Of a DNA stretch of 64,000 nt, positions 24,987-34,900 are shown piece after piece. A program made the translations under genes and the position numbers. Source of the stretch: CAIKKV01 sp044346855 (GTDB lineage Bacteria; Verrucomicrobiota; Kiritimatiellia; CAIKKV01); the NCBI GenBank assembly GCA_044346855.1, contig JBIIYJ010000001.1, positions 1 through 64,000 of the forward strand, in the 5' to 3' direction. The notes under the pieces were generated by a model. It had not been told where the DNA came from and made no database searches. It saw only the letters and a list, made by a program, of their open reading frames with translations. The stretch's first letter is position 1; each line of letters starts with the position of its first letter.

Positions 24987-26477
24987 TCAGGGGTTGGCAG
25001 CCAGCCAGGCGCTGGTCTCGGAGGCAAAGACGCCCTTGGGCGCCAGTTGCAGGTAGTGTCCGTACCAGTTGCGCACCTGCGTTTTGTGGCTGGGCATCTG
25101 GCGGTAGTAGCGGCCGAGCTCGTAATACGCGTCGGCGTAGGAGGGTTCCGTTTTCAGGATCTCGTTGAGATGCTCGACGGCCTTGATGCCCAGCTGCTGC
25201 TGGAGGTAGACCCGCGCCAGCATGCAGCGGGCGTCGGCCCATTCGGGCTTGCGGGCCAGGGCCGTCTGGAAAAGGGGGCGGGCATGCTCGTAGTCCCGGC
25301 GGTTCCAGTAGACAAGCCCCAGGTTGAAATAGCCTTCGGGCATGGAATCGTCCAGCTCGACCGACCGCTTGAATTCGAACAAGGCGCGGTCAAAGTCGCG
25401 CTTCTGGAAAAAAAGCGACCCGCGCTGGATGGAGATCGCCGCCTCCCGGGGGTTGCGAAGCTCGGCCTTGTGGAACACCAGCTCGCCCTGGGACAGCAGG
25501 CCGGGCGGCGGGGCCGACGGGGTGACCGGATGCGTCTTCCGCCCCGCCAGGAAATTGACGCGCAGGCGGGCTTCGGCGGCGCGGGGATCCTCGGCGAACC
25601 CGTGCAGGAAGTCGCGGTAGGCCTCCTCGGCGCGCTCGTCCTGCCCCGGCTTCCCGTCGTACAGCTTCGCCAGGATCCAGAGCGGCTCGGGCGAGGCCGG
25701 CGCGGCCTCGGCCGCCTCGCGGAGGCGGACGGCGGCCTCGTCGTAATCCCGGCGGTTGATGGCGGCCCGGGCCAGCCGCATCAGTCCGTCGATCCGCACC
25801 TCGGCCCGCGGGGCGGGCCGGCTCGGGCGGGCGGCGGGGGCCGGCCCCAGCGCGTTGAGGGCGCGGCTCGCGGACTCGGCCTTGTCGCCGTCCGGCGCCA
25901 CTTCCAGATAGCGCAGGAGGAGCTGGCGGGCCTCGTCGGGCCGGCTCAGGGAATCGCGGGACAGGAGGGCGGCGTTGTACAGCGCCGGGGGGTAGCGCGG
26001 GCTGAGCTTGAGCGCCGACTGGAACTGGGCCTGGGCGGCGGGGATGTTGCCGCGGCGGACCGAGATCACGCCCATGGCGTTCATGATGCGGGGAGAATCG
26101 GGCAGGCGGCGGAACGCTTCGTTCAGGCGCTTGGCCGCCTCCCCGAATTCCTCCTGCTCCGCGAGGATCACGCTCGCGTATTCGAGGGGAATGGGGTTGA
26201 CCGGATCCAGCCGGGCAGCCTCGATGAAATGCGTCAGCGCGGCATCCAGCTTTCCGGCTTTCCAGAGGGCCGTCCCGCACCACAGCCAGACCTCGGCATG
26301 GTTCGGGTCCAGGCGGCTGGCCCTCTCCAGTGCGCGGGCCGCGGTGCGGTATTCGCCGCCGGCGAAGGCCTGCCGCCCCTTCTCAAGAAGCACGTCCGGA
26401 TCCCTCGAGCCGCAGCCCGCCGCCAGGAGGGCCAGCAGCAGCAGTCCGCCCCGAGTATGTTTGCGATGCATCGTCAT
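24987..26477 (-). CDS. TPR-repeat lipoprotein
   Basis: 496 aa from ATG 26477, with GGAAGGG five bases ahead. The lipobox LLALLAAGC gives a lipidated cysteine near residue 18. At least ten TPR units follow, including EYRTAARALERASRLDPNHA, AQAQFQSALKLSPRYPPALY, and a second block of about seven (for example YFNLGLVYWNRRDYEHA). The two blocks are separated by an Arg/Pro-rich linker (about residues 205-225). It is probably a periplasm-facing scaffold for envelope assembly. It lies two bases after the upstream gene's stop and upstream of dnaG. Confidence 0.85.
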   Translation of the reverse strand: MTMHRKHTRGGLLLLALLAAGCGSRDPDVLLEKGRQAFAGGEYRTAARALERASRLDPNHAEVWLWCGTALWKAGKLDAALTHFIEAARLDPVNPIPLEYASVILAEQEEFGEAAKRLNEAFRRLPDSPRIMNAMGVISVRRGNIPAAQAQFQSALKLSPRYPPALYNAALLSRDSLSRPDEARQLLLRYLEVAPDGDKAESASRALNALGPAPAARPSRPAPRAEVRIDGLMRLARAAINRRDYDEAAVRLREAAEAAPASPEPLWILAKLYDGKPGQDERAEEAYRDFLHGFAEDPRAAEARLRVNFLAGRKTHPVTPSAPPPGLLSQGELVFHKAELRNPREAAISIQRGSLFFQKRDFDRALFEFKRSVELDDSMPEGYFNLGLVYWNRRDYEHARPLFQTALARKPEWADARCMLARVYLQQQLGIKAVEHLNEILKTEPSYADAYYELGRYYRQMPSHKTQVRNWYGHYLQLAPKGVFASETSAWLAANP

Positions 26478-26479
26478 GC

Positions 26480-26914
26480 TCACCCTTCCCGGGAATGGCG
26501 CATGTAATAGGAAAGAAAGCTGCGGATCACGTCCTTGTGCGTCACCTCCGCAACGGGGGGCGCCTGGGTGGCGCCGCTGCCGAAGGTGCCCTCGGTGGTC
26601 ACGAAGCGCACGCCGCGCCGCTCGCGGTAGCGGACGTTCGGATAGGGCACGGTGCGGTCGGAAAAGGTGCGCGCCTGGAGGGAATAGGTGATCTCCTCCT
26701 CGCCCTGGTGGGTGACCTTGATGGAGATGGAGGTGGGCGAATCCCGGATCGCGACGGTCCGGTCGTGCTTTTCAAGCTCGGCTTTCAATTCCTGGAAAGC
26801 CGGCAACGCCACGTCGCGCAGGAACGCTTCGAGCTCGAGGCGCCGCTCTTCCTTCTTGTCCTTGCGCTTTTCCTCGAGAAAAGAGCCCAGTTCGGATTTC
26901 CAGTCGTTCTCCAT
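26480..26914 (-). CDS. Conserved hypothetical cytoplasmic protein
   Basis: 144 aa. ATG 26914 is preferred because GGAGG lies nine bases upstream; the frame is open further but without a site. The N-terminal half is a charged helix (WKSELGSFLEEKRKDKKEER and on to LEKH). The rest is beta-rich (TSISIKVTHQGEEEITYSLQ, PNVRYRERRGVRFVTTEGTF) and ends in a short helix (KDVIRSFLSYYM). No family recognised. Its operon position next to a TPR lipoprotein and dnaG suggests a conserved but uncharacterised gene. Confidence 0.65.
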   Translation of the reverse strand: MENDWKSELGSFLEEKRKDKKEERRLELEAFLRDVALPAFQELKAELEKHDRTVAIRDSPTSISIKVTHQGEEEITYSLQARTFSDRTVPYPNVRYRERRGVRFVTTEGTFGSGATQAPPVAEVTHKDVIRSFLSYYMRHSREG

Positions 26915-26993
26915 ACTCACCATCCTCCGTCTCTTACGATAACGCGCCGGCGCCCCCGGGCACAAGCAAAAACAGGCCCCCGCCAACCCGGGT

Positions 26994-27275
26994 TCAGAGC
27001 AGTTCCGTCTCCAGCCGCACGAGCACGAAAAAGGGGCTGCCGCGCAGGATCTCCCCCAGCTCCGAGAGCCGCTTCTCGACCACCACTTTTTCGGCCGCCA
27101 CGGTCACGAAGGCCAGATCCGAGGCCTGCCAGACGTCCTGGCGCCCCACCTCGGCCACGCTCACATTATGATGGCTCAGGATCCGGTCCTTCAGCGAACG
27201 CAGCACCGACCGCTTGTCCTTGAGGGACCGGCTCTCGGGAATCGTGATCGTTGCCGTCAGCAAACCGATGACCAT
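26994..27275 (-). CDS. DUF503 / YlxP-like protein
   Basis: 93 aa from ATG 27275 (MVIGLLTATITIPESRSLKD). The full DUF503 pattern is present: SLKDKRSVLRSLKDRI, HHNVSVAEVGRQDVWQASDL and the final strand FFVLVRLETELL. YlxP-type proteins are small ferredoxin-fold proteins often encoded near rbfA and linked to ribosome maturation, with unclear biochemical role. Here it sits at the head of the dnaG side of the region, 79 bases before the next gene. Confidence 0.88.
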   Translation of the reverse strand: MVIGLLTATITIPESRSLKDKRSVLRSLKDRILSHHNVSVAEVGRQDVWQASDLAFVTVAAEKVVVEKRLSELGEILRGSPFFVLVRLETELL

Positions 27276-27575
27276 AAAAAATGCCCTTTCGCGCCAGCTT
27301 CCGCTCGGTGCCGGATTATACGGCAACCCGCCCCGGAGGGCAAGTCGTCATAGCGAAATAGCGGATAGCGAATAGCGGAAAAGCGTAGGATGGGTCTTGA
27401 TTAAACTGAGGGCGGAAACCATCGGCATGCCCTACAGTATTCGCATAACCGGTGCCTCGTGCCTGAAAGGAGGAGGAAATACGGGCACGTTTCCGACTGG
27501 GAATGCGCCCGCATCGGCAACCGGGGAAACAACCCGCGCAGTGAACGCTTGTCAGGAACCCTGCCACCCCCTACT
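27276..27575. other. Divergent intergenic region, no gene
   Basis: About 300 bases between the DUF503 gene (minus) and the ClpX-like gene (plus). It carries the heptamer array at 27350-27378; the rest shows no clear promoter consensus or RNA element. Confidence 0.5.
27350..27378. repeat. Heptamer tandem repeat, 4 x ATAGCGR
   Basis: ATAGCGA (27350-27356), one extra A, then ATAGCGG, ATAGCGA, ATAGCGG. It shares the AYAGC core and seven-base register with 105-132 and 55840-55895. Confidence 0.8.
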
Positions 27576-29165
27576 ATGCCCGCCATGGACGACGACACAG
27601 ACAAGAAAAAGAAACCCGACCCCGCCGAAGCCGAAGAGGCCATCCGGGAACAGCTAGGCGACCTGCTCAAGCACGCCTCCTTCTCGTTCGCTCCCGAGGC
27701 CGGCCGCCCGCACGCCGCTCCGCCCCCGCGCAACGAGGACGAGGAGGCCCGCAAGGCGCTCGAGAAAATCCGCTCCTTCCGCCTGACCCCCCGGGAAGTG
27801 CGCGACTGGCTCGACCGGTTCGTCATCGGCCAGGGCGACGCCAAGAAGGTGCTGTCCGTGGCCGTGTGCGACCACTTCAACCACGTGCGCCAGTGCCTGG
27901 ACAACCCCTCGCTCCAGGAATCCGACTACATCAAGCAGAACGTCATCCTGCTGGGCCCCACGGGGGTCGGCAAGACCTACCTCATGCGCTGCCTTTCGCG
28001 GCTCATCGGCGTGCCGTTCGTGAAGGCCGACGCGACCAAGTTTTCCGAAACCGGGTACGTGGGCGCCGACGTCGAGGACATCGTGCGCGACCTGGTGAAG
28101 GCCGCCAACGGCAACACCGACCTGGCCTCCTACGGCATCGTCTACATCGACGAAATCGACAAGATCGCCACGCAGTCCACGCCGGGAACCCGGGACGTCT
28201 CCGGCCGCGGCGTCCAGATCAACCTGCTCAAGCTGATGGAGGACACGGACGTCAACCTCTTCAGCCAGACGGACCTGATCGGCCAGATGCAGGCCATGAT
28301 GGAGCTCCAGAAAGGCCGCGGCCCCGGCAAGCGGGCGATCAACACCCGCCATATCCTCTTCATCGTGAGCGGCGCTTTCGACACGCTGGGCGACATCGTC
28401 CGCCGGCGGATCGGCACCACGGCGATCGGCTTCTCCACGGGCCGGGAAGGCGGGGCCGAGGCCTCGGACTGGCTGCGACTCGCGCAGACGCCCGACTTCA
28501 TCGCCTACGGCTTCGAGCCGGAATTCATCGGCCGCCTGCCCGTGCGGGTGGTGTGCGACTCGCTGTCGCCCGAGGACCTGGAGAACATCATGACCGGCTC
28601 CGAGGGCAGCATCCTCAAGCAGTACAAGGGCGACTTCAAGGGTTACGGCATCGACGTCAGCCTCAGCCGGGAGTCGATCAAGGAGATCGCGCGGCGCGCC
28701 TGGGCCGAAAAAACGGGCGCCCGCGGCCTGATGACGGTGATGGAGCGGGTCTTCCGCGAGTTCAAGTACGAGCTGCCGTCCACCTCGATCGGCTCGTTCG
28801 AGGTCACCACGGACACCGTTTCGGATCCCCACGCGGCGCTGACCCGCCTGCTGAAACAGGGCTACTCGCTGCACCTGGAGAACCTGCGGGCCGAGGCGGA
28901 GGGCTTCGCCAAGGGGTTCGAGCAGGAGCACGGACTCAGGCTGATCTTCGACCCGGAGGGCATCAGCGCGCTGCTGGACCAGAGCATCGGCACCGGCAAG
29001 TCCATCCCGCAGCTCTGCTCCGAGAAATTCGCGGACTTCCAGCACGGACTCAAGCTGATCGCCCGCAACACGGGCCAGTCGGCGTTCACCATCACGCGGG
29101 CCGCCGTCGAGGCGCCCGACAAGGAGCTCTCCCGCTGGATCGTGGAAAGCTACGCGCCCCGCTGA
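27576..29165 (+). CDS. ClpX-like AAA+ unfoldase without zinc finger
   Basis: 529 aa from ATG 27576, or 526 aa from the in-frame ATG 27585. The N-terminal Cys4 zinc domain of ClpX is replaced by an acidic/Pro-rich region (residues 1-60). Then come the ClpX core: LDRFVIGQGDAKKVLSVAV, Walker A GPTGVGKT, ADATKFSETGYVGADVEDIV, Walker B YIDEIDKIA, and EPEFIGRLPV. An IGF tripeptide (TAIGFSTGREGG) lies where ClpX contacts ClpP. After about residue 410 there is an extra helical segment (about 120 aa) ending DKELSRWIVESYAPR, not in normal ClpX. Likely a paralogue of the ClpXP unfoldase; a partner protease is not adjacent. Confidence 0.8.
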   Translation: MPAMDDDTDKKKKPDPAEAEEAIREQLGDLLKHASFSFAPEAGRPHAAPPPRNEDEEARKALEKIRSFRLTPREVRDWLDRFVIGQGDAKKVLSVAVCDHFNHVRQCLDNPSLQESDYIKQNVILLGPTGVGKTYLMRCLSRLIGVPFVKADATKFSETGYVGADVEDIVRDLVKAANGNTDLASYGIVYIDEIDKIATQSTPGTRDVSGRGVQINLLKLMEDTDVNLFSQTDLIGQMQAMMELQKGRGPGKRAINTRHILFIVSGAFDTLGDIVRRRIGTTAIGFSTGREGGAEASDWLRLAQTPDFIAYGFEPEFIGRLPVRVVCDSLSPEDLENIMTGSEGSILKQYKGDFKGYGIDVSLSRESIKEIARRAWAEKTGARGLMTVMERVFREFKYELPSTSIGSFEVTTDTVSDPHAALTRLLKQGYSLHLENLRAEAEGFAKGFEQEHGLRLIFDPEGISALLDQSIGTGKSIPQLCSEKFADFQHGLKLIARNTGQSAFTITRAAVEAPDKELSRWIVESYAPR

Positions 29166-29170
29166 GCGGC

Positions 29171-30040
29171 CTAGCCCTTCGGCAGCGACAGGCGGAAGGG
29201 AACTCCCCCCGGGGTCCGGTCCACCGCGCCCCCGTCAGGGGCGGCGGGCGGCGCGTCCGGCCGCACGGGCTCGGGCGCCAAAACCGGGGGCGGCGGCTCC
29301 GCGGCGGGCGCCGGCCGCGCCGGCTCGCGCATCGTTTCTAATTTAGGTACAGCCGCGGGGGGCGGCGCGGGGGGCAGCGACTCGAACGCATCCGGGGGCT
29401 CCGGCGCGGGAGCCTTCTCCGGGGGCGGGTCGAGCTTCCGCACCGACCGCTGCAGGGTGGCATTCTGGAGCTCCAGCGTCGTGATGGTGTCCAGCAGCCG
29501 GTCCAGCTCCGAGAACGAATCCTTCACCTTGTCCTGAAGCGCGCTCGTGGCGGTGCGGGTGTCCAGCACGTCCTTGCGCAGGGATACCGCCGCCTTCGCC
29601 ACGGTCTGAAGGTTCGAGACCGTCACCAGGCGCTCCTCCTGCTGGCGGATCTTGTCGGCCGCGATCCCCGTCTCCATCCGCTCCAGAGTATGGCGCAGGA
29701 ACCAGGCCCCGCCCCCGGCCAGGCCGGCCAGGACGACGGTGAACACGGTAATCATCGTGATCAGCTGCCGGCGGGCACGGCGCCGCTCAGCGTCCAGGAA
29801 CTGCCGGAACGCGTTGAGCACCGGCAGGTCCTCCTCCAGCGCCTCATCCCCCGCGCGGATGATGGAGCCCGACTGGTCGGCGAACAGGACCACGCCCCGC
29901 TCCCGGTGAGCATGCCGGCGCGGCCGTTCACCCTCGTCGTCCGCATCGCGGGCCGCCCGCTCCCGGCGGCGGCCTTCCCGGTCGTCGCGCTCATCCCGGT
30001 CATCCCGGGCGTCCCGGTCGTCCTGGTCCTGTCGATTCAT
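29171..30040 (-). CDS. Single-pass membrane protein with mixed-charge N-terminus and Pro-rich tail
   Basis: 289 aa. Residues 1-48 are almost only Asp, Arg and Glu repeats (QDQDDRDARDDRDERDDREG and beyond). A short conserved-looking part (GVVLFADQSGSIIRAG) follows, then a basic stretch and one membrane helix at about 95-113 (ITMITVFTVVLAGLAGGGAWF), a coiled coil (about 115-205, with heptad Leu/Ile) and a Pro/Ala/Glu tail (about 207-289). By the positive-inside rule the N-terminus is cytoplasmic. It is the last gene of the dnaE operon, six bases after the GYF_2 gene. Function unknown. Confidence 0.6.
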   Translation of the reverse strand: MNRQDQDDRDARDDRDERDDREGRRRERAARDADDEGERPRRHAHRERGVVLFADQSGSIIRAGDEALEEDLPVLNAFRQFLDAERRRARRQLITMITVFTVVLAGLAGGGAWFLRHTLERMETGIAADKIRQQEERLVTVSNLQTVAKAAVSLRKDVLDTRTATSALQDKVKDSFSELDRLLDTITTLELQNATLQRSVRKLDPPPEKAPAPEPPDAFESLPPAPPPAAVPKLETMREPARPAPAAEPPPPVLAPEPVRPDAPPAAPDGGAVDRTPGGVPFRLSLPKG

Positions 30041-30046
30041 GCTTTA

Positions 30047-31960
30047 TTACTTCCAGGGTATCCAGCTTTTGCCCTTGGGCGGCGGATCGTTTTTCGGCCC
30101 CGCGTGGTTCTTCTCGCGCCAGGCTTTCAGCTCCGCCTGCGCCTGCGCCTCCAGCCCGGCCAGGTTCGGCGCCTTGCGCGGCGGCGGGGCCGGCTCTTCC
30201 GCCGGGATATCCGTCACCGGCACCGTCCAGGCCGACCGCGGCCGGGCCTCGGCCGCCGGCCGCTCCGCCAGACGCGCCTCCAGGATCCGGATCCGCTCGC
30301 GGGCCCCCTCCACGTCGCGCTCGAGCCGCTCCGCCTTCGCCTGAAGGCTCTCGGCCAGCGAAACCTGGCGGTCCCGCTCCCCCTGGATAGCCGCCGCCTG
30401 CGCGGCCTGCCGCTCCCGCTCGCCTTCCAAAACCGCAACCCGGGCCGCCTGGCGGTCCCGCTCCCCCTCCAGCCGGCGCTCCTCGCCCTGCGACTGCTCG
30501 AGCCGGGCGGCCGCTTCGCGGCCCTGCCGCGCCGCCAGCTCCAGCGCGCCGGCCAGCTCCGTCCTGCCCTTCAGGGCGTCCGCCTCGACCTCCGCCAGCC
30601 GCTTCCGGGCGGCGCCGGCCGACTGCCGCAACTGCACAAGCTCCTGCTCGGTCCGGGCCGCCTCGTCAACCTCCACGCGGGCCGACTCCAGCCGGCGCTG
30701 CAACTCCGCCATGTCGCGGCGCAACAGCGTCACCTCGCGCCCCAGCGCCTCGGCCGCCTCTCGCTGCTGGCCCTCCGCCGCCTGGCGCGCCTGCGCCTCC
30801 TCGCGAAACGCCTGCGCCGTCTGCCGCTCCTTCTCGAGAGCGGCGCGCAAGGCGGCCTTCTCGGACTCGCTCGACTTCAGGGAGGAGGCCAGCGACTGCG
30901 CCTCGCTCCGGCTCTCGCTGGCGGCCCGGGCGGCGGACTCGACCTGCTCCGCCTCCCGCTTCATCCGGTCGGCCCGGCTCTGGAGGGCGGCCAGCTGCGC
31001 CTCGACCCGGCTCGCCTGGGCGGCCGCCTCCGACGCCCGGGTCTCCGCCTCGTTCAGGCGGCTCTCGTAATCGCGCTTGGCGCGGTGCAGTTCGTCGTGA
31101 TTCAGGCGGATGGCCTCGTCGCCCGCCCGGACCTGCTCCGCCAGGGCGGTCCGCTCGGCCGCCAGGCTCTGGCGCTCCGCCGCCAGCTGGGCGGAGAGCA
31201 GTTCCTTTTCCCGCCCGGCGGCCTCGGCGGCCGCCTGCACGACGGGGAGGCGCTGCTCCAGGTCGCGCAGCCGCCGCTCCGCCTCCGCCTTCGCGGCCTT
31301 CAATTCGTGTTCCAGCCGGGCCCGCGTCTCCTGGTGGGCGCGCTTTTCGGCATCGAGATCCTTGCGCGCCCGCGGAAGCTCCGCCTCCGCCTGGGTCAGC
31401 CGCTCCTGGAGGGACGCGGCCTGGGTCCCCTGCTCCTCCAGCCGGCGGACGGCCAGCTCCAGCTCCTGCCGGCGCTCGCGCTCTTCCTGGAGCGAACGGC
31501 TCTCGCCGGCAAACCAGCGATCCCGCTCCTCGAGGCGCTCCTGGAGCGACTGGATCTGGCGGACCAGCTCAACCTGGACCTCGCCCGTCTGGTCGATCGC
31601 GTCGACGAACGCCTCCAGCAGCACCTGGTAGGCGCGCGCTTCGCCGCCGTTGCCCTTGTGGATGACCTTGGTCTCCGGGGGGACCGCGCCCTCCCGGATA
31701 TAGTCCAGCAGCGCCAGCGGATGGAACGGCCCGTAGCGGTTGCTGTCGCCGGGCTCCACGAACCAGTCCATACCCAATTCGGGAACAGCCTCCACGGGCC
31801 GCCAGTCCTTCCGGTTGGCGGAAATGGAATAGCCGGCCGTGAACCGGTTCTGCGCGGCCCAGGCGCGGAGCGTCTCGAAGGCGACGGGGCCGTATTCCTG
31901 GCCCGCGGGTCCGCGGAGAATCCACTGGTCGGCGGGAACGGGGGCGTCCGGCTGGGTCAT
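30047..31960 (-). CDS. GYF_2-domain coiled-coil protein
   Basis: 637 aa. Two GYF_2-type modules open the protein: WILRGPAGQEYGPVAFETLR (about residues 13-32) with a following W, and WFVEPGDSNRYGPFHPLALL (about 66-85). From about residue 125 to 600 it is an unbroken, Arg/Glu/Ala/Gln-rich coiled coil. The C-terminus is short and basic (KNDPPPKGKSWIPWK). GYF domains bind Pro-rich peptides. Its start overlaps the dnaE stop by four bases (ATGA), so the two are co-translated. Probably a filament or scaffold; no enzyme motif. Confidence 0.7.
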   Translation of the reverse strand: MTQPDAPVPADQWILRGPAGQEYGPVAFETLRAWAAQNRFTAGYSISANRKDWRPVEAVPELGMDWFVEPGDSNRYGPFHPLALLDYIREGAVPPETKVIHKGNGGEARAYQVLLEAFVDAIDQTGEVQVELVRQIQSLQERLEERDRWFAGESRSLQEERERRQELELAVRRLEEQGTQAASLQERLTQAEAELPRARKDLDAEKRAHQETRARLEHELKAAKAEAERRLRDLEQRLPVVQAAAEAAGREKELLSAQLAAERQSLAAERTALAEQVRAGDEAIRLNHDELHRAKRDYESRLNEAETRASEAAAQASRVEAQLAALQSRADRMKREAEQVESAARAASESRSEAQSLASSLKSSESEKAALRAALEKERQTAQAFREEAQARQAAEGQQREAAEALGREVTLLRRDMAELQRRLESARVEVDEAARTEQELVQLRQSAGAARKRLAEVEADALKGRTELAGALELAARQGREAAARLEQSQGEERRLEGERDRQAARVAVLEGERERQAAQAAAIQGERDRQVSLAESLQAKAERLERDVEGARERIRILEARLAERPAAEARPRSAWTVPVTDIPAEEPAPPPRKAPNLAGLEAQAQAELKAWREKNHAGPKNDPPPKGKSWIPWK

Positions 31961-34900
31961 GACGGTTTCTCCCGGGGGCGACCCCAGTCGCGGCGGTCGT
32001 TGCGGCCGTTGGACTTCAGGCTGACCCGGTTATGCGCCACAATGCGGACGTCCTTCGGCCCGGCCCACGGCTTGAGGGCCGCGAAAAACGGGGCGTCCGG
32101 CAGGACCTTGATCGTGTCGTCGCATTCGATCCGGACCGAGGACTCGCCCGGGAACTGGATATCCAGCATCACCTGGGCGGGACCCGGATGGCGCTTGAGC
32201 ACCTCCAGCAGGCCGGTCATCCGGCCCTCGTCCAGAACCGGCGCGGAAAGGCGCAAAATGACGCCTTTCGAGAACAGCTTCGGCAGCTCGGTGGCCGGGT
32301 AGATCTCGTCCGCCAGGAACGAGCTCTTGTCCTCGTCCTTTTTCCGGTAGACGCCGCTGATCAGGTACGGATGATCGGTCAGGAGGATCGACTTGTAAGC
32401 GGCGAAGGTCCGCGGGAACACCACCACTTCGATGCCGCCGTCGAACGTCTCGAAGTACAGGATGGCCATGGCCTCCTTGTTCTTCGTGATCTTCTGCTCC
32501 ATGCGCGAAATGAGGCCGGTGATCCGGGTGGAGGTCCCATCGGCCGCCAGCGCGAGCTCGGCAGCGGTCGCCATCTGGTAGGGCTTAAGCGTCAGCGCGT
32601 GCTCGCTCAGGGGGTGGCCCGTCATGTAAACCCCCAGCAGTTCCTTCTCGCCCGCCAGCATCAGGCCGGTGTCCCAGGGCGGGCAGTTGGGCAGTTCCTC
32701 GGCGGAGGAGGCCGGCGTCCCGGACCCGCCGCCGAGCGCCTCGAACAGGTTCCGCTGGCCCGAGCGGCGGTCGCGCTGGATGGCCAGGGCGCGGCCCAGC
32801 GCCATGTCCAGCCCGTTGAAGAGGCGGGAGCGGTGGATCCCCAGGGAATCGAACGCGCCGCAGCGGATGAGGCTTTCAACGACCTTCCGGTTGACGGTCT
32901 GGCCGTCGAGCCGCGCGCAGAAATCGGCCAGCCCCGTGAACGGGCCGTTCGCCGTCCGCTCCTTCACGAGCGCCTCGACCGCGCCCTCGCCCACGTTCTT
33001 CACGCCGGCCAGGCCGAAGCGCACGCCGTTCTCGCCCTCGGGCGTGAAGCGCAGGCTGCTGGCGTTGACGTCGGGCGGCAGCACGGTCAGCCCCATTTCG
33101 GTGGCTTCGGAGATGAAGACGGCCATCTTGTCGAAATTGCCGAATTCGCAGGAAATCAGGCCGCACATGAACTCGGCCGGGTAGTTGGCCTTCAGGTAGG
33201 CCGTCTGGTAGGACACCACGCCGTAACCGGCCGAATGGGCCTTGTTGAACCCGTAGCCGGCGAACTGCTCCATGTTGTCGAAAATGCGGCCCGCCTGGTC
33301 GGCCGGGATCTTGTTGGTCGCAAGGCAGCCCTTCACGAAGGCGTCGCGCTGCTTGGCCATCTCCTCTTTCTTCTTCTTGCCCATGGCGCGCCGGAGCACG
33401 TCGGCCGCGCCAAGCGAATAGCCCGCCAGCACGTTGGCGGCCTTCTGCACCTGCTCCTGGTACACCATCACGCCGTAGGTGTCCTTGAGAATGGGCTCCA
33501 GCAGGGGGTGGTCGTACGTCACCGCCGCCTGCCCCTTCTTGCGCTTGGTGTAGTCCGGCAGCATCTCCATGGGGCCGGGCCGGTAAAGGGCGATCACGGC
33601 GATCAGGTCCTCGATGTTCCCGATCCCGATGTCCCGGATCAGATTCTGCATGCCGCCGGATTCAAGCTGGAAAATGCCGACCGTGCGGCCGTTGTTGAGC
33701 AGCTCGTAGGTGGGCTTGTCGTCCAGAGGCAGGTGGTCGATGTCGACGTCGGTCTTGCGGTAGGTCTTGATCAGCTCGACCGTCTCCTTGATGACCGTCA
33801 GGGTCTTGAGCCCCAGGAAGTCCATCTTGAGAAGGCCGATCTCGCCCACCGGCTCCATGGGGTACTGGGTGACGGGCTCGCCGTCCTTGTCGCGCCCGAG
33901 GGGCAGAATCTCGATCAGCGGCCGTTCGCCGATCACGACGCCGGCCGCGTGCACGCCGGGGTTGCGGTAGAGCCCCTCCAGCACGAACGCGAAGTCCAGG
34001 ATGCGCTTGGCATCCGGATCCGTGTCGTAGGCCACCTTGAATTCGGGGTTGTCGACCAGGGCCTTCTCAAGGGTCATCTTGGGATCCTCGGGCACCATCT
34101 TGGCCAGCTGGTCGCACCGGGGCAGCGGCACCTCCAGCACGCGGCCGATGTCGCGGATCGAGGTCTTGGCCCCGAGGGAGCCGAAGGTGATGATCTGGGC
34201 GCAGTGGTCGCGCCCGTACTTCTGCTTCACGTACTCGATCACCTCGCCCCGGCGGGACTGGCAGAAGTCGATGTCGAAGTCCGGCGGGGAGACGCGCTCG
34301 GGGTTCAGGAACCGCTCGAAGATCAGCTTGTAGCGCAGCGGATCCACGGCCGTGATGCCCATCGCGTAGGCCACCAGGCTGCCGCAGCCCGAGCCGCGGC
34401 CAGGCCCCACGGGGATGTCCCGCCGCTTGGCGAAATCGACATAGTCCCAGACCACGAGGAAGTAGTTCAGGAAGCCGGTCTTGGCAATCACCCTCAGCTC
34501 GTGCTCGAAACGCTCCAGCACCTCGCGCTCGAAGTCCGTCCTGGGATTGCCGGGGTCCGGAATGCCATAGAGCTTCGTGATGCCCTGGTAGCAGAGCCGC
34601 CGGATGTAGCCGGCCTGGTCCAGCCCGTCGGGCGACTGGTAGACGGGAAAATGCAGCACGCCGAACTCGATCTCGACGTTGCACTGCTCGGCGACCTCGA
34701 CGGTGCGGGCGCAGGCGTCCGGGAACTCGGCCGCCAGCCGGGCCATCTCGTCGCCCGTCTTCAGATAGAACTCGGGCGTCGGGTAGCGCATGTGGCCGGG
34801 GTCGCTCATCACCGTCTGGGTCTGGAGGCACAGCAGCACCTCGTGGGCCTGGGCATGCTCGCGCTTGAGGTAGTGGGCGTCGTTGGTGGCCACCACGGGA

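Noticed and set aside
27459..27575. Upstream extension of the ClpX-like frame
   Set aside because: It lies in intergenic sequence with no ribosome site, and homology begins well downstream.
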